Made by a program: the position numbers and the translations under genes. Of a DNA stretch of 64,000 nucleotides, positions 43,378 to 52,045 are shown piece after piece. The stretch's first letter is position 1, and every line of letters starts with the position of its first letter. The notes under the pieces are model-generated. The model had not been told where the DNA came from. It worked only from the letters and a program-made list of their open reading frames with translations, and did no database searches. Source of the DNA: CAVTQY01 sp963736975 (GTDB lineage Bacteria > Pseudomonadota > Alphaproteobacteria > Acetobacterales > Acetobacteraceae); the NCBI GenBank assembly GCA_963736975.1, contig CAVTQY010000002.1:558001-622000 (forward strand), given 5' to 3'.

Positions 43378-44910
43378 TCAAGCCGATCGTGGACCAGCCC
43401 GCCGCAAATAGAGCTCCACCGTCGTACCCACGCCTTCGGTACTGTGCAGCCGGGCGGTGCCCCCGAACTGGGTGACCAAGCCATAAACCTGGCTCAGCCC
43501 CAGCCCGGTGCCCTGGCCGCCTGTCTTCGTGGTGAAGAACGGCTCGAAGGCCCGTTCTGCTACCTCGCGCGGCATACCGTGGCCATCGTCGGTGACGGTG
43601 ATCCGCACGTATTCCCCGCCGGGCGGTTCCGCGGAATCCGCGGGAACTGCCGCGTTGTCCGCTGTGATGGTCAGCCGCCCGCCCTTGGCCATAGCGTCGC
43701 GCGCGTTGAGCGCCAGGTTCAGGATCACCTGCTCGATCGCCGTATGGTCCGCCATCACCGGCCAGAGGTCGTCGGCCAGCGAGACCGAAACCTGCACTGT
43801 GCTGCCGACCGCCAGCACCAGCATGTCGCGCATTCCCTCAATCAGGGCGCCGATCCCCACCAGCTGCGCGTTGATGGTCTGGCGGCGGGCGAAGGTCAGC
43901 AACTGGCGCGTCAGCCGCGTGCCGCGCTCGACCGCCCTTCGCGCGGTGTCGATCCGCCGCCGGGCGATGACGTCCTCGGCGAGCCCGCCGAGCAAGTCGA
44001 GACTGCCCAGGATGGCGGTGAGCAGATTGTTGAAATCATGCGCAATGCCGCTGGTCAGCTGTCCGAGGGCCTGCATCTTCTGCGCCTGACGCAACTCCGC
44101 CTCGGCATGCCGGGCGTCGGTCATGTCCACCGAGGTCAGCAGGATCTTGCTGACGCGCCCCGTTTGGTCGAGCAGCGGCGTCAGTGTGGAGTGGCGGACC
44201 CGTTCCCCGCTCGGGAAGGGCAGGGCGGCCTCGTACTCCACCGGCTGACCGGTTTCGATCACCTTGGTGTACTGGCTGCGGGCGAAGGCGGCGCCAACAG
44301 CATCAAAGACGTCTTCTGGGGTGCGGCCGATGAAGGATTCGCGGGTGAACCCTCCGTTGCGCAAATGAATCCGGTTCGTGTCCTCGAACCGGATCATTCC
44401 GCCCTCAGCGACATCGATCAACACCAGATCGACGGCCGCGGATTGGAAGATCTCCTCGTACACGTTCTGCACCCCGGCTGCAGCCGAGGCTTGCTCGGCC
44501 AACAGCCGCAAGGCTTCGCTCTGCCGAGCCGTCAGGCCGCCCGGGCGTGGGGTGTCGTCGAGTACGAACAGCACGCCGACGGTTCGGTCCCGCCACCCCA
44601 AACGGGTCGCCGCACAAAACCTCGCGACGCCGCTGCCGGGGGGTTCGCCGGCGACGACCCCGGCGTCCTGGAGGGCCGGCAAGAGGTCCAGTGCTTCCGG
44701 TCCGACGCCAAGCCCAGCGGCAAGTCGCAGCGATCCGTCCTGAACGAGCCCGATGCCGGCCATCGCGGTCTCACAGACCAGGGCGGCGAGGCGTGCGAGC
44801 CTCGTCAGGCTCTCCGTGTCGACATCAGGGTGACAGATGTGCCGCGGTCTGCCAGGCGCGGGTCGGGCGGCTCGGTGTGTCAGGGGCTGTATCCCGGCGG
44901 CGGCAAACAC
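43378..44910 (-). CDS. GAF-PAS sensor histidine kinase
   Basis: A 510-residue soluble-looking kinase with no membrane segment. About 30-150 is a GAF-like domain, 150-270 a PAS domain (Y-E-E-I-F-Q-S-A-A-V-D-L and F-I-G-R-T-P-E-D-V-F). Then comes the phosphoacceptor H291 in T-S-G-I-A-H-D-F-N-N-L-L. The ATPase part has N-L-A-L-N-A-R-D-A-M, D-D-G-H-G-M and F-F-T-T-K-T-G-G-Q-G-T-G-L-G-L-S. No receiver domain or response regulator is attached or adjacent. The first part overlaps the end of the decayed HD gene by 31 bases. Confidence 0.85.
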   Translation of the reverse strand: MFAAAGIQPLTHRAARPAPGRPRHICHPDVDTESLTRLARLAALVCETAMAGIGLVQDGSLRLAAGLGVGPEALDLLPALQDAGVVAGEPPGSGVARFCAATRLGWRDRTVGVLFVLDDTPRPGGLTARQSEALRLLAEQASAAAGVQNVYEEIFQSAAVDLVLIDVAEGGMIRFEDTNRIHLRNGGFTRESFIGRTPEDVFDAVGAAFARSQYTKVIETGQPVEYEAALPFPSGERVRHSTLTPLLDQTGRVSKILLTSVDMTDARHAEAELRQAQKMQALGQLTSGIAHDFNNLLTAILGSLDLLGGLAEDVIARRRIDTARRAVERGTRLTRQLLTFARRQTINAQLVGIGALIEGMRDMLVLAVGSTVQVSVSLADDLWPVMADHTAIEQVILNLALNARDAMAKGGRLTITADNAAVPADSAEPPGGEYVRITVTDDGHGMPREVAERAFEPFFTTKTGGQGTGLGLSQVYGLVTQFGGTARLHSTEGVGTTVELYLRRAGPRSA

Positions 44911-45422
44911 GCGGCCACCGCCTGCATAAAATAGGGGACAGGAGGCGTCTCGAGGTCCTTTACCTTCGCCGCCTCATCGAAGCGCCGCAGCCGCACGGCA
45001 GCCTCGGCGTGGGGGTCGGCGCGAAAAGCTGCCACTTCCGCGGCACTCATCGTGCAGCTTGAGACTAAGTGCCAAATCGGGAGCGACCGTGGCGAAATAG
45101 TCCGGTTCGGCCGCGCAAAGCTAGCGCTTCGCCGCCACATGCAGCCGGCCCGGCTCGGTGGCCGCCGGGCCGAAACAGCGGCGCGGGAACTGATACCCCG
45201 CCTTCTCGTGGGGTCGTCTATGCCCTCGCCAGCAGGGTTTTCACGCAGCTCGTGCATCATGTGGCCGATATCATGCAGCAGTGCAGCGGCGATCAGCGGC
45301 GGGTCGGCGCCGAGCCACGCCGCCTGGAGCGCGTGCTGAAGCTGCGACACGTCGTGCAAGCCATAGCGTCTGCGTCCCTTGGTGGTCAGCAGCTCCTCGA
45401 GTTGCACCAGTACGTCCATCAT
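44880..45422 (-). pseudogene. Decayed HD-domain protein (phosphonate-operon HDIG type)
   Basis: The ends read well: Q-L-Q-H-A-L-Q-A-A-W and L-L-H-D-I-G-H-M-M at the N-terminus, and A-F-R-A-D-P-H-A-E-A-A-V-R-L-R-R-F-D-E at the C-terminus, as in HD-domain proteins linked to phosphonate breakdown. The middle is out of frame: a base is lost near 45215 (CCCCAC expected), after which another frame gives H-E-K-A-G-Y-Q-F, R-L-H-V-A-A-K-R, then a TAG, then L-C-A-A-E-P-D-Y-F-A. The original frame resumes near 45055. A net-neutral frame change leaves an open frame, but the metal-site middle is garbled. Confidence 0.75.
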
Positions 45423-45928
45423 GCGCCCCCTGAGACTGTGCGCGGTCGCCAGTCAGGCGGCGTGTTGTGGTCCGGGTGTTGGAAATCGATGATGGTTGCC
45501 AACTCGGGGGGCGGATTGAGCGTGCCAGTCTGATGGGTGGGCAAGGCATCCAACCGGCTGCCCTCGCACCACGGGAGCCGGCTCTCGCTGCCGAGCGCCC
45601 GGGTCGGCGCCACATCCCACGACCGGTCCAGGCTCCCGATGGACACGTCGATCGAGTCCGCGCGGCTGTCGTACTGGAAGATGAGCGGCGTGCCACAACA
45701 GGGGCAGAAGCCGCGGGTGGCGACCGAGGAGCTGCGGTAGGTGGCGGGCTGGCCGCGTGTCCAGGCGAAGTCGCGCAACGGGCTCATCGCCCAGGCGAAG
45801 AACGGACCGCCGACCGCCTTCTGGCACATCCTGCAATAGCAGATGCCAGCCTCCACCACGCCGTAGATCGCGTAGCGCACCGCGCCGCACTGGCAACCGC
45901 CGGTGAATACGGGAGTTCGGTCGCTCAT
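45419..45928 (-). CDS. GFA-family zinc protein
   Basis: A 169-residue GFA-fold protein with zinc ligands C-Q-C-G, C-Y-C-R-M-C and C-P-C-C-G-T-P. Second such protein in the window; the two are only distantly alike. It overlaps the start of the decayed HD gene by 4 bases (ATGA). Reaction unknown. Confidence 0.85.
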   Translation of the reverse strand: MSDRTPVFTGGCQCGAVRYAIYGVVEAGICYCRMCQKAVGGPFFAWAMSPLRDFAWTRGQPATYRSSSVATRGFCPCCGTPLIFQYDSRADSIDVSIGSLDRSWDVAPTRALGSESRLPWCEGSRLDALPTHQTGTLNPPPELATIIDFQHPDHNTPPDWRPRTVSGGA

Positions 45929-46062
45929 CGGGGAAGCCCTCGCGTCCTCAAGGTTGAGCGTCCTTTACTGTGCGGGAGGCCCGAACCGCCTGCAAGGAGG
46001 TAAGCGGCCTTTTGCGCCGGCACGGCGGCCTGTATGTATCGCGCCGCCAAGGGAGTGCTTGC

Positions 46063-46725
46063 GTGCCCGATATTTTCGACGAGGTCGAGGAAGAACTACG
46101 CGCCGAACGAGCGCGCCATCTGGCAACCAAATATGCCGGGGTCATCGTCGCGGTCGCCTTGCTGGTGATCGCAGCGGTGGCCGGGTGGCAGGCTTGGCGC
46201 TGGCGCCAGGCGCGTCAGGATCAGGCCGTTGCTGCTGTGTACATCCAGGCAATGCTGCAGGTCGCGACGACCGGACCGACGGCAAACGCGGCGCGCGACG
46301 CCGGGCTGGCCGGGTTCACGAGATTGACAGGCGGCGGCACGCCGGAGGGCTATCGAACCTTGGCGCGCTTGCGATCGGCGGCGATCCTGGCCACGGCGCA
46401 TCCGGCGCAGGCGTTGGCGATGTGGAACGAGGTCGCGGCCGATCCAGGCGCGGATCCGCTGCTGCGTGACCTTGCCACGCTGATGTGGACGCAGCATCAG
46501 CTCGACAGCGGTGATCCCGGTATACTGGAGGCGCGGTTGCGGCCGCTGGCCCAGCCGAGCAACCCCTGGCACGCAATGGCCGAGGAACAGCTCGCGCTGC
46601 TGGCGCTGCGGCAAGGCAAAACCGCCGAGGCAAAGGACAGTTTGACCGCGCTGACGCATGACACGACGGCGCCCACCGGCGTGCGCCAACGCGCTGCCGC
46701 AGTCCTGGCTCAATTGCAGGGGTGA
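46063..46725 (+). CDS. yfgM: YfgM-like membrane-anchored TPR protein
   Basis: A 220-residue protein: cytosolic start P-D-I-F-D-E-V-E-E-E-L-R-A-E-R, a single membrane helix (Y-A-G-V-I-V-A-V-A-L-L-V-I-A-A-V-A-G-W), then a helical TPR-like part in the periplasm. Its place before bamB and der matches the conserved yfgM-bamB-der order. YfgM associates with the Sec translocon in E. coli. GTG 46063 is chosen because the family begins with this motif. Confidence 0.82.
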   Translation: MPDIFDEVEEELRAERARHLATKYAGVIVAVALLVIAAVAGWQAWRWRQARQDQAVAAVYIQAMLQVATTGPTANAARDAGLAGFTRLTGGGTPEGYRTLARLRSAAILATAHPAQALAMWNEVAADPGADPLLRDLATLMWTQHQLDSGDPGILEARLRPLAQPSNPWHAMAEEQLALLALRQGKTAEAKDSLTALTHDTTAPTGVRQRAAAVLAQLQG

Positions 46726-46727
46726 AC

Positions 46728-48068
46728 ATGCAACGTATCGGGCCGCGCCGCGCGATTGCGCGGCGGGCGGCACTCGGCCTGCCTCTTGCGCTGGCCGGCT
46801 GCGGGCTGTGGAACAACTGGTTCGGCACCAACAAGCCGCCAATCCCGGGCAAGCGTGAACCGGTACTCGGTCCGGCGAACGCCCTGGTGGTCGGTCAGGG
46901 AGCACCGAAGGTGGTCTTGCCGCCGCCGGTGCGTAACGCGGCCTGGCCGCTTCCCGGCGGCAATCCGCCGCATCTGATGGGCCATTTGGAGGCGCGGGCG
47001 AGCCTGGCCGAGGTGTGGGAGGCGCCGATCGGCGCCGGCGGCGGATATCGGCAGAAGGTGCTGGCGCAGCCGGTGGTGGCGGCCGGGATCGTCTATACGA
47101 TGGATTCGAATGCCCGGGTCTCCGCGTTCGACCTGCGCGACGGGCATGTGCATTGGCGGTTCGATACCAAGGCGGAGAACAACCGCAGCACCAATGTCGG
47201 CGGCGGCCTCGGGACGGCCGCCGGCGTGCTGTATGCGGTGAATGGGCTGGGTGATGTGGTGGCGGTGGATGCCGCGCGCGGCACTCAGGTGTGGCGGGTG
47301 AATCTCGGCGCTCCGGTGCGCGGCGGCCCCACCGTCGTCGAGGGACGCATCTTCGTCACCACGATCGAGGACCGGATCGTGGCGCTGGACATCGCCGCCG
47401 GGCGGCGCCTGTGGGATTATCAGGCGGCGAACGCGGTGACCGCGATGCTGGGGGAGCCGGCGCCAGCCTATGCCAACGGGATTGTGGTGGCGGCGTTCGC
47501 CTCCGGCGAGTTGTCGGCGCTGCGTGCCGATGGCGGAACTGTGGTTTGGACCGACAACCTAGTGGCGCCGGGCGTCGGCGGCGGGCTGCTGGACATCAAC
47601 TCGATCCGCGGCATGCCGGCGATCTCGGGCGGCCAGGTCTTTGCGATCGGTATGGGCGGGCTGGCGGTGGCGAACGACCTCTATTCGGGGCGCCGGCTAT
47701 GGCAGATCCATGTTGCAGGGCTGGACAGCCCTTGGGTGGTGGGCGACTGGGTGTTCCTGGTGACGCTCGATCAGGTGATGACGGCGGTGCATGCGAATGA
47801 CGGGCGGGTGGCCTGGACGCGACAGTTGCCGCGTTCGATGAATCCGAAAAACCTGAACAACCCGATCACGTGGTTTGGCCCCGTGCTGGCGAGCGACCGG
47901 TTGGTGGTGGCGGGAACCAGCCGTTCAGCGCTGGCGGTCAGTCCTTATACGGGAGAGATTCTGGGCCAGCAGAAGCTGCCCGGGGTGGCCGCGCCGATCC
48001 AGCCGGTGGTGGTTGACGGGACGCTGCTGATGATCGCGGAAGACGGCCGGCTGATCGCACTGCGATAG
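46728..48068 (+). CDS. bamB: Outer membrane assembly factor BamB
   Basis: A 446-residue lipoprotein (L-P-L-A-L-A-G-C) with PQQ-type beta-propeller repeats: V-Y-T-M-D-S-N-A-R-V-S-A-F-D-L, Y-A-V-N-G-L-G-D-V-V-A-V-D, V-A-L-D-I-A-A-G-R-R-L-W. It works with BamA to insert beta-barrel proteins. ATG 46728 follows an AGGGG site; GTG 46722, overlapping the yfgM stop, is an alternative. Confidence 0.92.
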   Translation: MQRIGPRRAIARRAALGLPLALAGCGLWNNWFGTNKPPIPGKREPVLGPANALVVGQGAPKVVLPPPVRNAAWPLPGGNPPHLMGHLEARASLAEVWEAPIGAGGGYRQKVLAQPVVAAGIVYTMDSNARVSAFDLRDGHVHWRFDTKAENNRSTNVGGGLGTAAGVLYAVNGLGDVVAVDAARGTQVWRVNLGAPVRGGPTVVEGRIFVTTIEDRIVALDIAAGRRLWDYQAANAVTAMLGEPAPAYANGIVVAAFASGELSALRADGGTVVWTDNLVAPGVGGGLLDINSIRGMPAISGGQVFAIGMGGLAVANDLYSGRRLWQIHVAGLDSPWVVGDWVFLVTLDQVMTAVHANDGRVAWTRQLPRSMNPKNLNNPITWFGPVLASDRLVVAGTSRSALAVSPYTGEILGQQKLPGVAAPIQPVVVDGTLLMIAEDGRLIALR

Positions 48069-48072
48069 ATCG

Positions 48073-49407
48073 ATGCTGCCGTTGGTGGTCATTGCCGGGC
48101 GGCCGAATGTCGGCAAATCCACCCTGTTCAACCGGCTCGCCGGCCGCCGTGCGGCGCTGGTTTCGGACCAGCCGGGTGTCACGCGTGACCGCAAGGAAGC
48201 GCGCGCCCTGCTGCGCGGCCGGGAAGTACGCCTGGTGGACACTGCGGGGCTGGAGGAAGCCGCCCCAGAGTCCCTGGCCGGCCGTATGCATGCTTCGGCC
48301 GCGCATGCGGTTGCCCAGGCCGACCTTGTGCTGTTCGTGGTCGATGCCCGGGGCGGGCTGACCCCGGCTGACCGGCATTTCGCCCGGTGGCTGCACCGGC
48401 AGGGACGCCGGGTGCTGCTGGTGGCCAACAAGGCGGAGGGACGGGCGGCCGCTTCCGACGTGCTGGATACCTACGCGCTGGGGTTGGGCGAGCCGGTCGC
48501 GGTCTCCGCGGAGCATGGGGACGCGATCGCAGCGCTGATGACTGAAATCGCGGACCGGCTGCCGCCGCCTGAGGCTGCCGAACCGGACGCGGAGCGACCG
48601 TTGAAGCTGGCTATCGTCGGCCGGCCTAATGCCGGCAAATCCACTCTGCTCAACCGACTGGTCGGGGAGGAGCGGATGGTCACCGGCCCGGAACCGGGGC
48701 TGACCCGCGACGCCGTTCCGGTGCTGCTGATCGACGCGGATGGCCGGCGGATCGAACTGGTGGATACTGCCGGCCTGCGCCGGCGCGCGCGGATCGAGGC
48801 GGTGCTGGAGAAAATGTCGGTCGGTGCCGCGATCGGCGCATTGCGCATGGCTGAGGTGGTCGTGCTTGTGGTGGATGCCGTAGAGGGCGTGCTCGATCAG
48901 GACCTGCACATCGCTCAGCTTATCGAGCGGGAGGGGCGGGCGGCGGTGATCGCACTGAACAAGTGGGACACAGTGGCTGATCGCGCCGCCGCCCGGCAGG
49001 CGGCGGAGGCGAGATTGGCGGCTAGCCTGGCGCAGATGAAGGGCATCGAACTGGTACCGATCTCCGCGCTGACGGGGGCGGGGGTGGCGAAACTGTTGCC
49101 GGCGGCCTGGCGCGCGTACGAGTTGTGGAACGGGCGGGTGCCGACAGCGGAGCTGAACCGTTGGTTCCAGGCGACGGTGGAGCGGCATCCACCGCCCATG
49201 GTGGAGAAGCGGCGGTTGAAGCTGCGCTACATCACTCAGGCGAAGGCCCGACCTCCGACCTTCGTGATGTTCGGCACGCGGGCGGAGCGGGTGCCGGAGG
49301 AGTACCGGCGCTATCTGGTAAACGGGTTGCGCGAGACCTTCGGTCTGGCCGGGGTGCCGATCCGGATCGAGATGCGGGGGACGAAGAACCCTTACACCGA
49401 AGAATAG
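48073..49407 (+). CDS. der: Ribosome-assembly GTPase Der (EngA)
   Basis: A 444-residue protein with two GTPase domains in tandem: G-R-P-N-V-G-K-S-T-L-F-N-R near residue 8 and G-R-P-N-A-G-K-S-T-L-L-N-R near 183, each with D-T-A-G-L. A second N-K-W-D motif and a C-terminal KH-like part follow. Needed for 50S maturation. Begins 4 bases after bamB. Confidence 0.96.
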   Translation: MLPLVVIAGRPNVGKSTLFNRLAGRRAALVSDQPGVTRDRKEARALLRGREVRLVDTAGLEEAAPESLAGRMHASAAHAVAQADLVLFVVDARGGLTPADRHFARWLHRQGRRVLLVANKAEGRAAASDVLDTYALGLGEPVAVSAEHGDAIAALMTEIADRLPPPEAAEPDAERPLKLAIVGRPNAGKSTLLNRLVGEERMVTGPEPGLTRDAVPVLLIDADGRRIELVDTAGLRRRARIEAVLEKMSVGAAIGALRMAEVVVLVVDAVEGVLDQDLHIAQLIEREGRAAVIALNKWDTVADRAAARQAAEARLAASLAQMKGIELVPISALTGAGVAKLLPAAWRAYELWNGRVPTAELNRWFQATVERHPPPMVEKRRLKLRYITQAKARPPTFVMFGTRAERVPEEYRRYLVNGLRETFGLAGVPIRIEMRGTKNPYTEE

Positions 49408-49490
49408 GGCGGCGCCTTGGGCTGTGCGGAGAGCGACGCCGCTCCAGGACTTGTAGCACGCTGGGGCGTCTCTGAGCGGCAGGTGGGCGT

Positions 49491-49537
49491 CCCCTCCCCC
49501 TTCCCCTTCCGCGAGAGGTCGCGAGAGGAGGGGGAAC
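49491..49537. repeat. Purine/pyrimidine stem-loop downstream of der
   Basis: A C/T-rich arm (49491-49510) faces a G/A-rich arm (49525-49537) around two direct copies of GCGAGAGG. It resembles dispersed extragenic palindromes seen in GC-rich alphaproteobacteria and may end the der transcript. Confidence 0.5.
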
Positions 49538-49580
49538 AGACGTGCTTGCGGGCCGAGGCGTACCGGCGTATAAGCGGCTG

Positions 49581-49688
49581 ATGCTCTGCTGCGGCGTCCG
49601 TATGGCCTGCCGAACCGCCCGCTTCGCCGCGCGCGGCACGCTGCGGCTGTTGACACTCGGCCTCCTCCTTCGACTTAGCCGCCCCTGA
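49581..49688 (+). CDS. leuL: Leucine-rich leader peptide of leuA
   Basis: A 35-codon frame (ATG 49581, TGA 49686-49688), about 90 bases before leuA. Its second half is packed with leucine codons of several types: L-R-L-L-T-L-G-L-L-L-R-L-S. Short Leu-rich leaders before leuA are the sensing element of transcription attenuation: starvation stalls the ribosome on these codons. The stop overlaps the first arm of a nested hairpin. I see no strong U-run, so the final terminator form is uncertain. Confidence 0.7.
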   Translation: MLCCGVRMACRTARFAARGTLRLLTLGLLLRLSRP

Positions 49689-49728
49689 GCGCCGCGCCGG
49701 GTCGTTAAACGCCGGCCATCGCTCGGGG
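49682..49728 (+). promoter_or_regulatory. Nested hairpin of the leuA attenuator
   Basis: Outer stem: CCCC and GAGCG (49682-49691, one bulged T) pair with CGCTC and GGGG (49720-49728). Inner stem: GCCGG (49696-49700) pairs with CCGGC (49712-49716). The first arm contains the leader-peptide stop codon, so ribosome position would decide whether it folds. Confidence 0.55.
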
Positions 49729-49780
49729 GAAGCCCTGAGGTTAAGTCGAGCGTGCAATCCTCGCTGAGGACCGACCCACA

Positions 49781-51364
49781 ATGAGCATCGAGCATCCCAG
49801 CTTCGGCAAGCTGGACGACAGCCGCATCATCCTGTTCGACACCACGCTGCGTGACGGTGAGCAATCGCCGGGCTTCTCGATGAACCTGAACGAGAAGATC
49901 CGCATGGCTGAGGCGCTGGGGGAACTGGGCGTGGACGTGATCGAGGCCGGTTTCCCGATCGCCTCCCCGGGTGATTTCGAATCCGTCAAAGCGATCGCCG
50001 AAACGCTGGGCCAGCGCGACGACACGCCGGTGATCTGCGGGCTCGCTCGATCGGGGCGGGAGGACATCATGCGCGCCGCCGAGGCGGTGCGGCCGGCGAA
50101 GCGGAAGCGAATCCACAGTTTCCTGAGTACCTCCGCGCTGCACATGAAATACAAGCTGCGGATGGAACCGGAGCAGGTGCTGGAAGCCGTCGCCAACAGC
50201 GTGACGCTGGCACGCAACTATACCGACGATGTCGAATGGTCGGCCGAGGACGGCACGCGAACCGAGCCAGACTTCCTCTGCCACTGCTGCGAGGCGGCGA
50301 TCCAGGCCGGTGCCACCACCATCAACATCCCCGACACGGTCGGCTACGCGCTGCCGGAAGATATGGCGCGCATCTTCACCATGATCCGCGAACGGGTGCC
50401 GGGGGCCGACAAGATCATTCTGTCCACCCACAACCACAACGACCTGGGTTTGGCGGTCGCGAATACGCTGGCGGCGATCAGCGCCGGCGTGCGGCAGATT
50501 GAATCGACCATCAACGGGATAGGCGAACGGGCCGGCAACGCCTCATTGGAAGAGGCGGTTATGGCCATCCGGGTGCGGAACGACCGGGTGCCGTTCCGCA
50601 ACAACGTGAAGACGCGGAATATTCTGCGCGTGTCGCGGCTGTTGTCCACGATCACTGGGTTCAACGTACAGCCGAACAAGGCAATCGTCGGGCGTAATGC
50701 ATTCGCTCATGAAGCGGGTATCCACCAGGACGGTGTGCTGAAGAACGCTGCAACGTATGAGATCATGACGCCTGAGAGCGTCGGCTGGACGAAATCCAAC
50801 TTGGTGATGGGAAAGCATTCGGGACGCGCGGCGTTCCGCGACAAGCTGCGCTCGCTCGGGTACGAGATCGGTGACAACCAGCTCAATGTTGCGTTTCGCC
50901 GGTTCAAGGAACTCGCCGATCGCAAGAAGGTGGTGTACGACGAGGACTTGATGGCGCTGGTGGATGACGAGGTGATGCGCGACCACGAGCGTATCCGCTT
51001 TGTGTCGCTGGACGTGCATGCGGGCTCGAAGGCGCCGCAACGGGCCGAATTGGAACTGGAAATCGACGGCGTAGTAAGGCACGCGGTCAGCACCGGGGAC
51101 GGGCCGGTCGATGCCACGTTCAAGGCGATCCGTGAGCTGTTTCCGCACGAGGCGAACCTCGTGCTTTTCTCGGTGGGTGCGGTGACCGAGGGGACCGATG
51201 CGCAGGCCAAGACGACCGTCCGCCTGGAAGAGAACGGGAAGATGGTCGATGGGCAGGGGGCGGATACGGATACGATCGTCGCCTCGGCCCGGGCCTATGT
51301 GCATGCGCTGAACAAGCTGCTGGTCAAACGGGTGCGTACCGCGCCGGAGGCGCTTTCGGCCTAG
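49781..51364 (+). CDS. leuA: 2-isopropylmalate synthase
   Basis: A 527-residue enzyme for the first committed step of leucine synthesis (acetyl-CoA plus 2-ketoisovalerate). Motifs: L-F-D-T-T-L-R-D-G-E-Q-S-P-G with metal and catalytic residues, H-N-H-N-D-L-G-L-A, and G-N-A-S-L-E-E. The C-terminal regulatory LeuA dimer domain is complete (through A-S-A-R-A-Y-V-H-A-L-N-K-L), so leucine feedback is likely. Homocitrate or citramalate synthase are alternatives, but length and the leader support leuA. Confidence 0.94.
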   Translation: MSIEHPSFGKLDDSRIILFDTTLRDGEQSPGFSMNLNEKIRMAEALGELGVDVIEAGFPIASPGDFESVKAIAETLGQRDDTPVICGLARSGREDIMRAAEAVRPAKRKRIHSFLSTSALHMKYKLRMEPEQVLEAVANSVTLARNYTDDVEWSAEDGTRTEPDFLCHCCEAAIQAGATTINIPDTVGYALPEDMARIFTMIRERVPGADKIILSTHNHNDLGLAVANTLAAISAGVRQIESTINGIGERAGNASLEEAVMAIRVRNDRVPFRNNVKTRNILRVSRLLSTITGFNVQPNKAIVGRNAFAHEAGIHQDGVLKNAATYEIMTPESVGWTKSNLVMGKHSGRAAFRDKLRSLGYEIGDNQLNVAFRRFKELADRKKVVYDEDLMALVDDEVMRDHERIRFVSLDVHAGSKAPQRAELELEIDGVVRHAVSTGDGPVDATFKAIRELFPHEANLVLFSVGAVTEGTDAQAKTTVRLEENGKMVDGQGADTDTIVASARAYVHALNKLLVKRVRTAPEALSA

Positions 51365-51378
51365 CGCTGCTTGGCTAG

Positions 51379-51594
51379 CTAATAGCCGTAGTAACGGCCG
51401 TTGCCGGTCGATGGCTGGACGCTGGAATTGAACTTAGCCAAGCCTTGCGGCACACCGGGGCTGGCGAGAGTGTCGTCGCTGGGTTGGATCGGCGGTTTCG
51501 GCTGGGGCCCGCCGGTTAGACCGATCGACTGGGGCGAGCGGGCACAACCGGTAAGCGCGCTAAGCGCCAGCGCGACGAAGACAACACGAACCAT
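51379..51594 (-). CDS. Small lipoprotein, unknown function
   Basis: A 71-residue protein with a lipoprotein signal (V-F-V-A-L-A-L-S-A-L-T-G-C) and a Pro/Gly/Ser-rich tail ending N-G-R-Y-Y-G-Y. ATG 51594 begins the signal. Convergent with leuA. No family recognised. Confidence 0.6.
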   Translation of the reverse strand: MVRVVFVALALSALTGCARSPQSIGLTGGPQPKPPIQPSDDTLASPGVPQGLAKFNSSVQPSTGNGRYYGY

Positions 51595-51668
51595 CGGCGC
51601 TCCAGTGGTCGGCGATATGCATCGCCGGCCACTGAACACCAAAGCCGGATAGTACGCCAGACTGATCG

Positions 51669-51884
51669 TTACGGCGCGGTCAGAGCGCCGCCCAGCGCGC
51701 CGGCGCCGCCGCCGATCAGCGCGCCGGTCAGCGGTTTGCCGCCGGTGACGGCCGCAATGCCTGCGCCTGCGCCCGCGCCGAGCGCGCCGCCGGTGACCGC
51801 CCGCTCGCCGGGGCTGTAGCCGCAGCCGGCGAGGGCCAGCATCATGCCGGCGGAAACCAGGGCGAGGGTGAACTTACGCATCAT
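51669..51884 (-). CDS. Glycine-zipper lipoprotein
   Basis: A 71-residue protein: lipoprotein signal L-A-L-V-S-A-G-M-M-L-A-L-A-G-C, then Gly/Ala-rich helices (G-G-A-L-G-A-G-A-G-A-G-I and L-I-G-G-G-A-G-A-L-G-G) as in small glycine-zipper outer-membrane lipoproteins. Divergent from mreB. Probably structural. Confidence 0.7.
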   Translation of the reverse strand: MMRKFTLALVSAGMMLALAGCGYSPGERAVTGGALGAGAGAGIAAVTGGKPLTGALIGGGAGALGGALTAP

Positions 51885-52045
51885 GGGATCTCCGTTGCCA
51901 ACTGTTCGAAACAAGGCATTCGTACCGGACATTCTGTGGCCGGAATCGGGCATTCTTCGGGGCCAGTCGCGCACCCTCTTGTGAACCCCCCATTGCAAGG
52001 CTAAGCCCAGCGCCTCCCCGCACGGACGGCACAAAGGTTCCATAG

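Noticed and set aside
49408..49580. A tRNA or riboswitch before leuA
   Set aside because: No cloverleaf or T-loop (GGTTCGAATCC-like) sequence is present; the leader peptide explains the region better.
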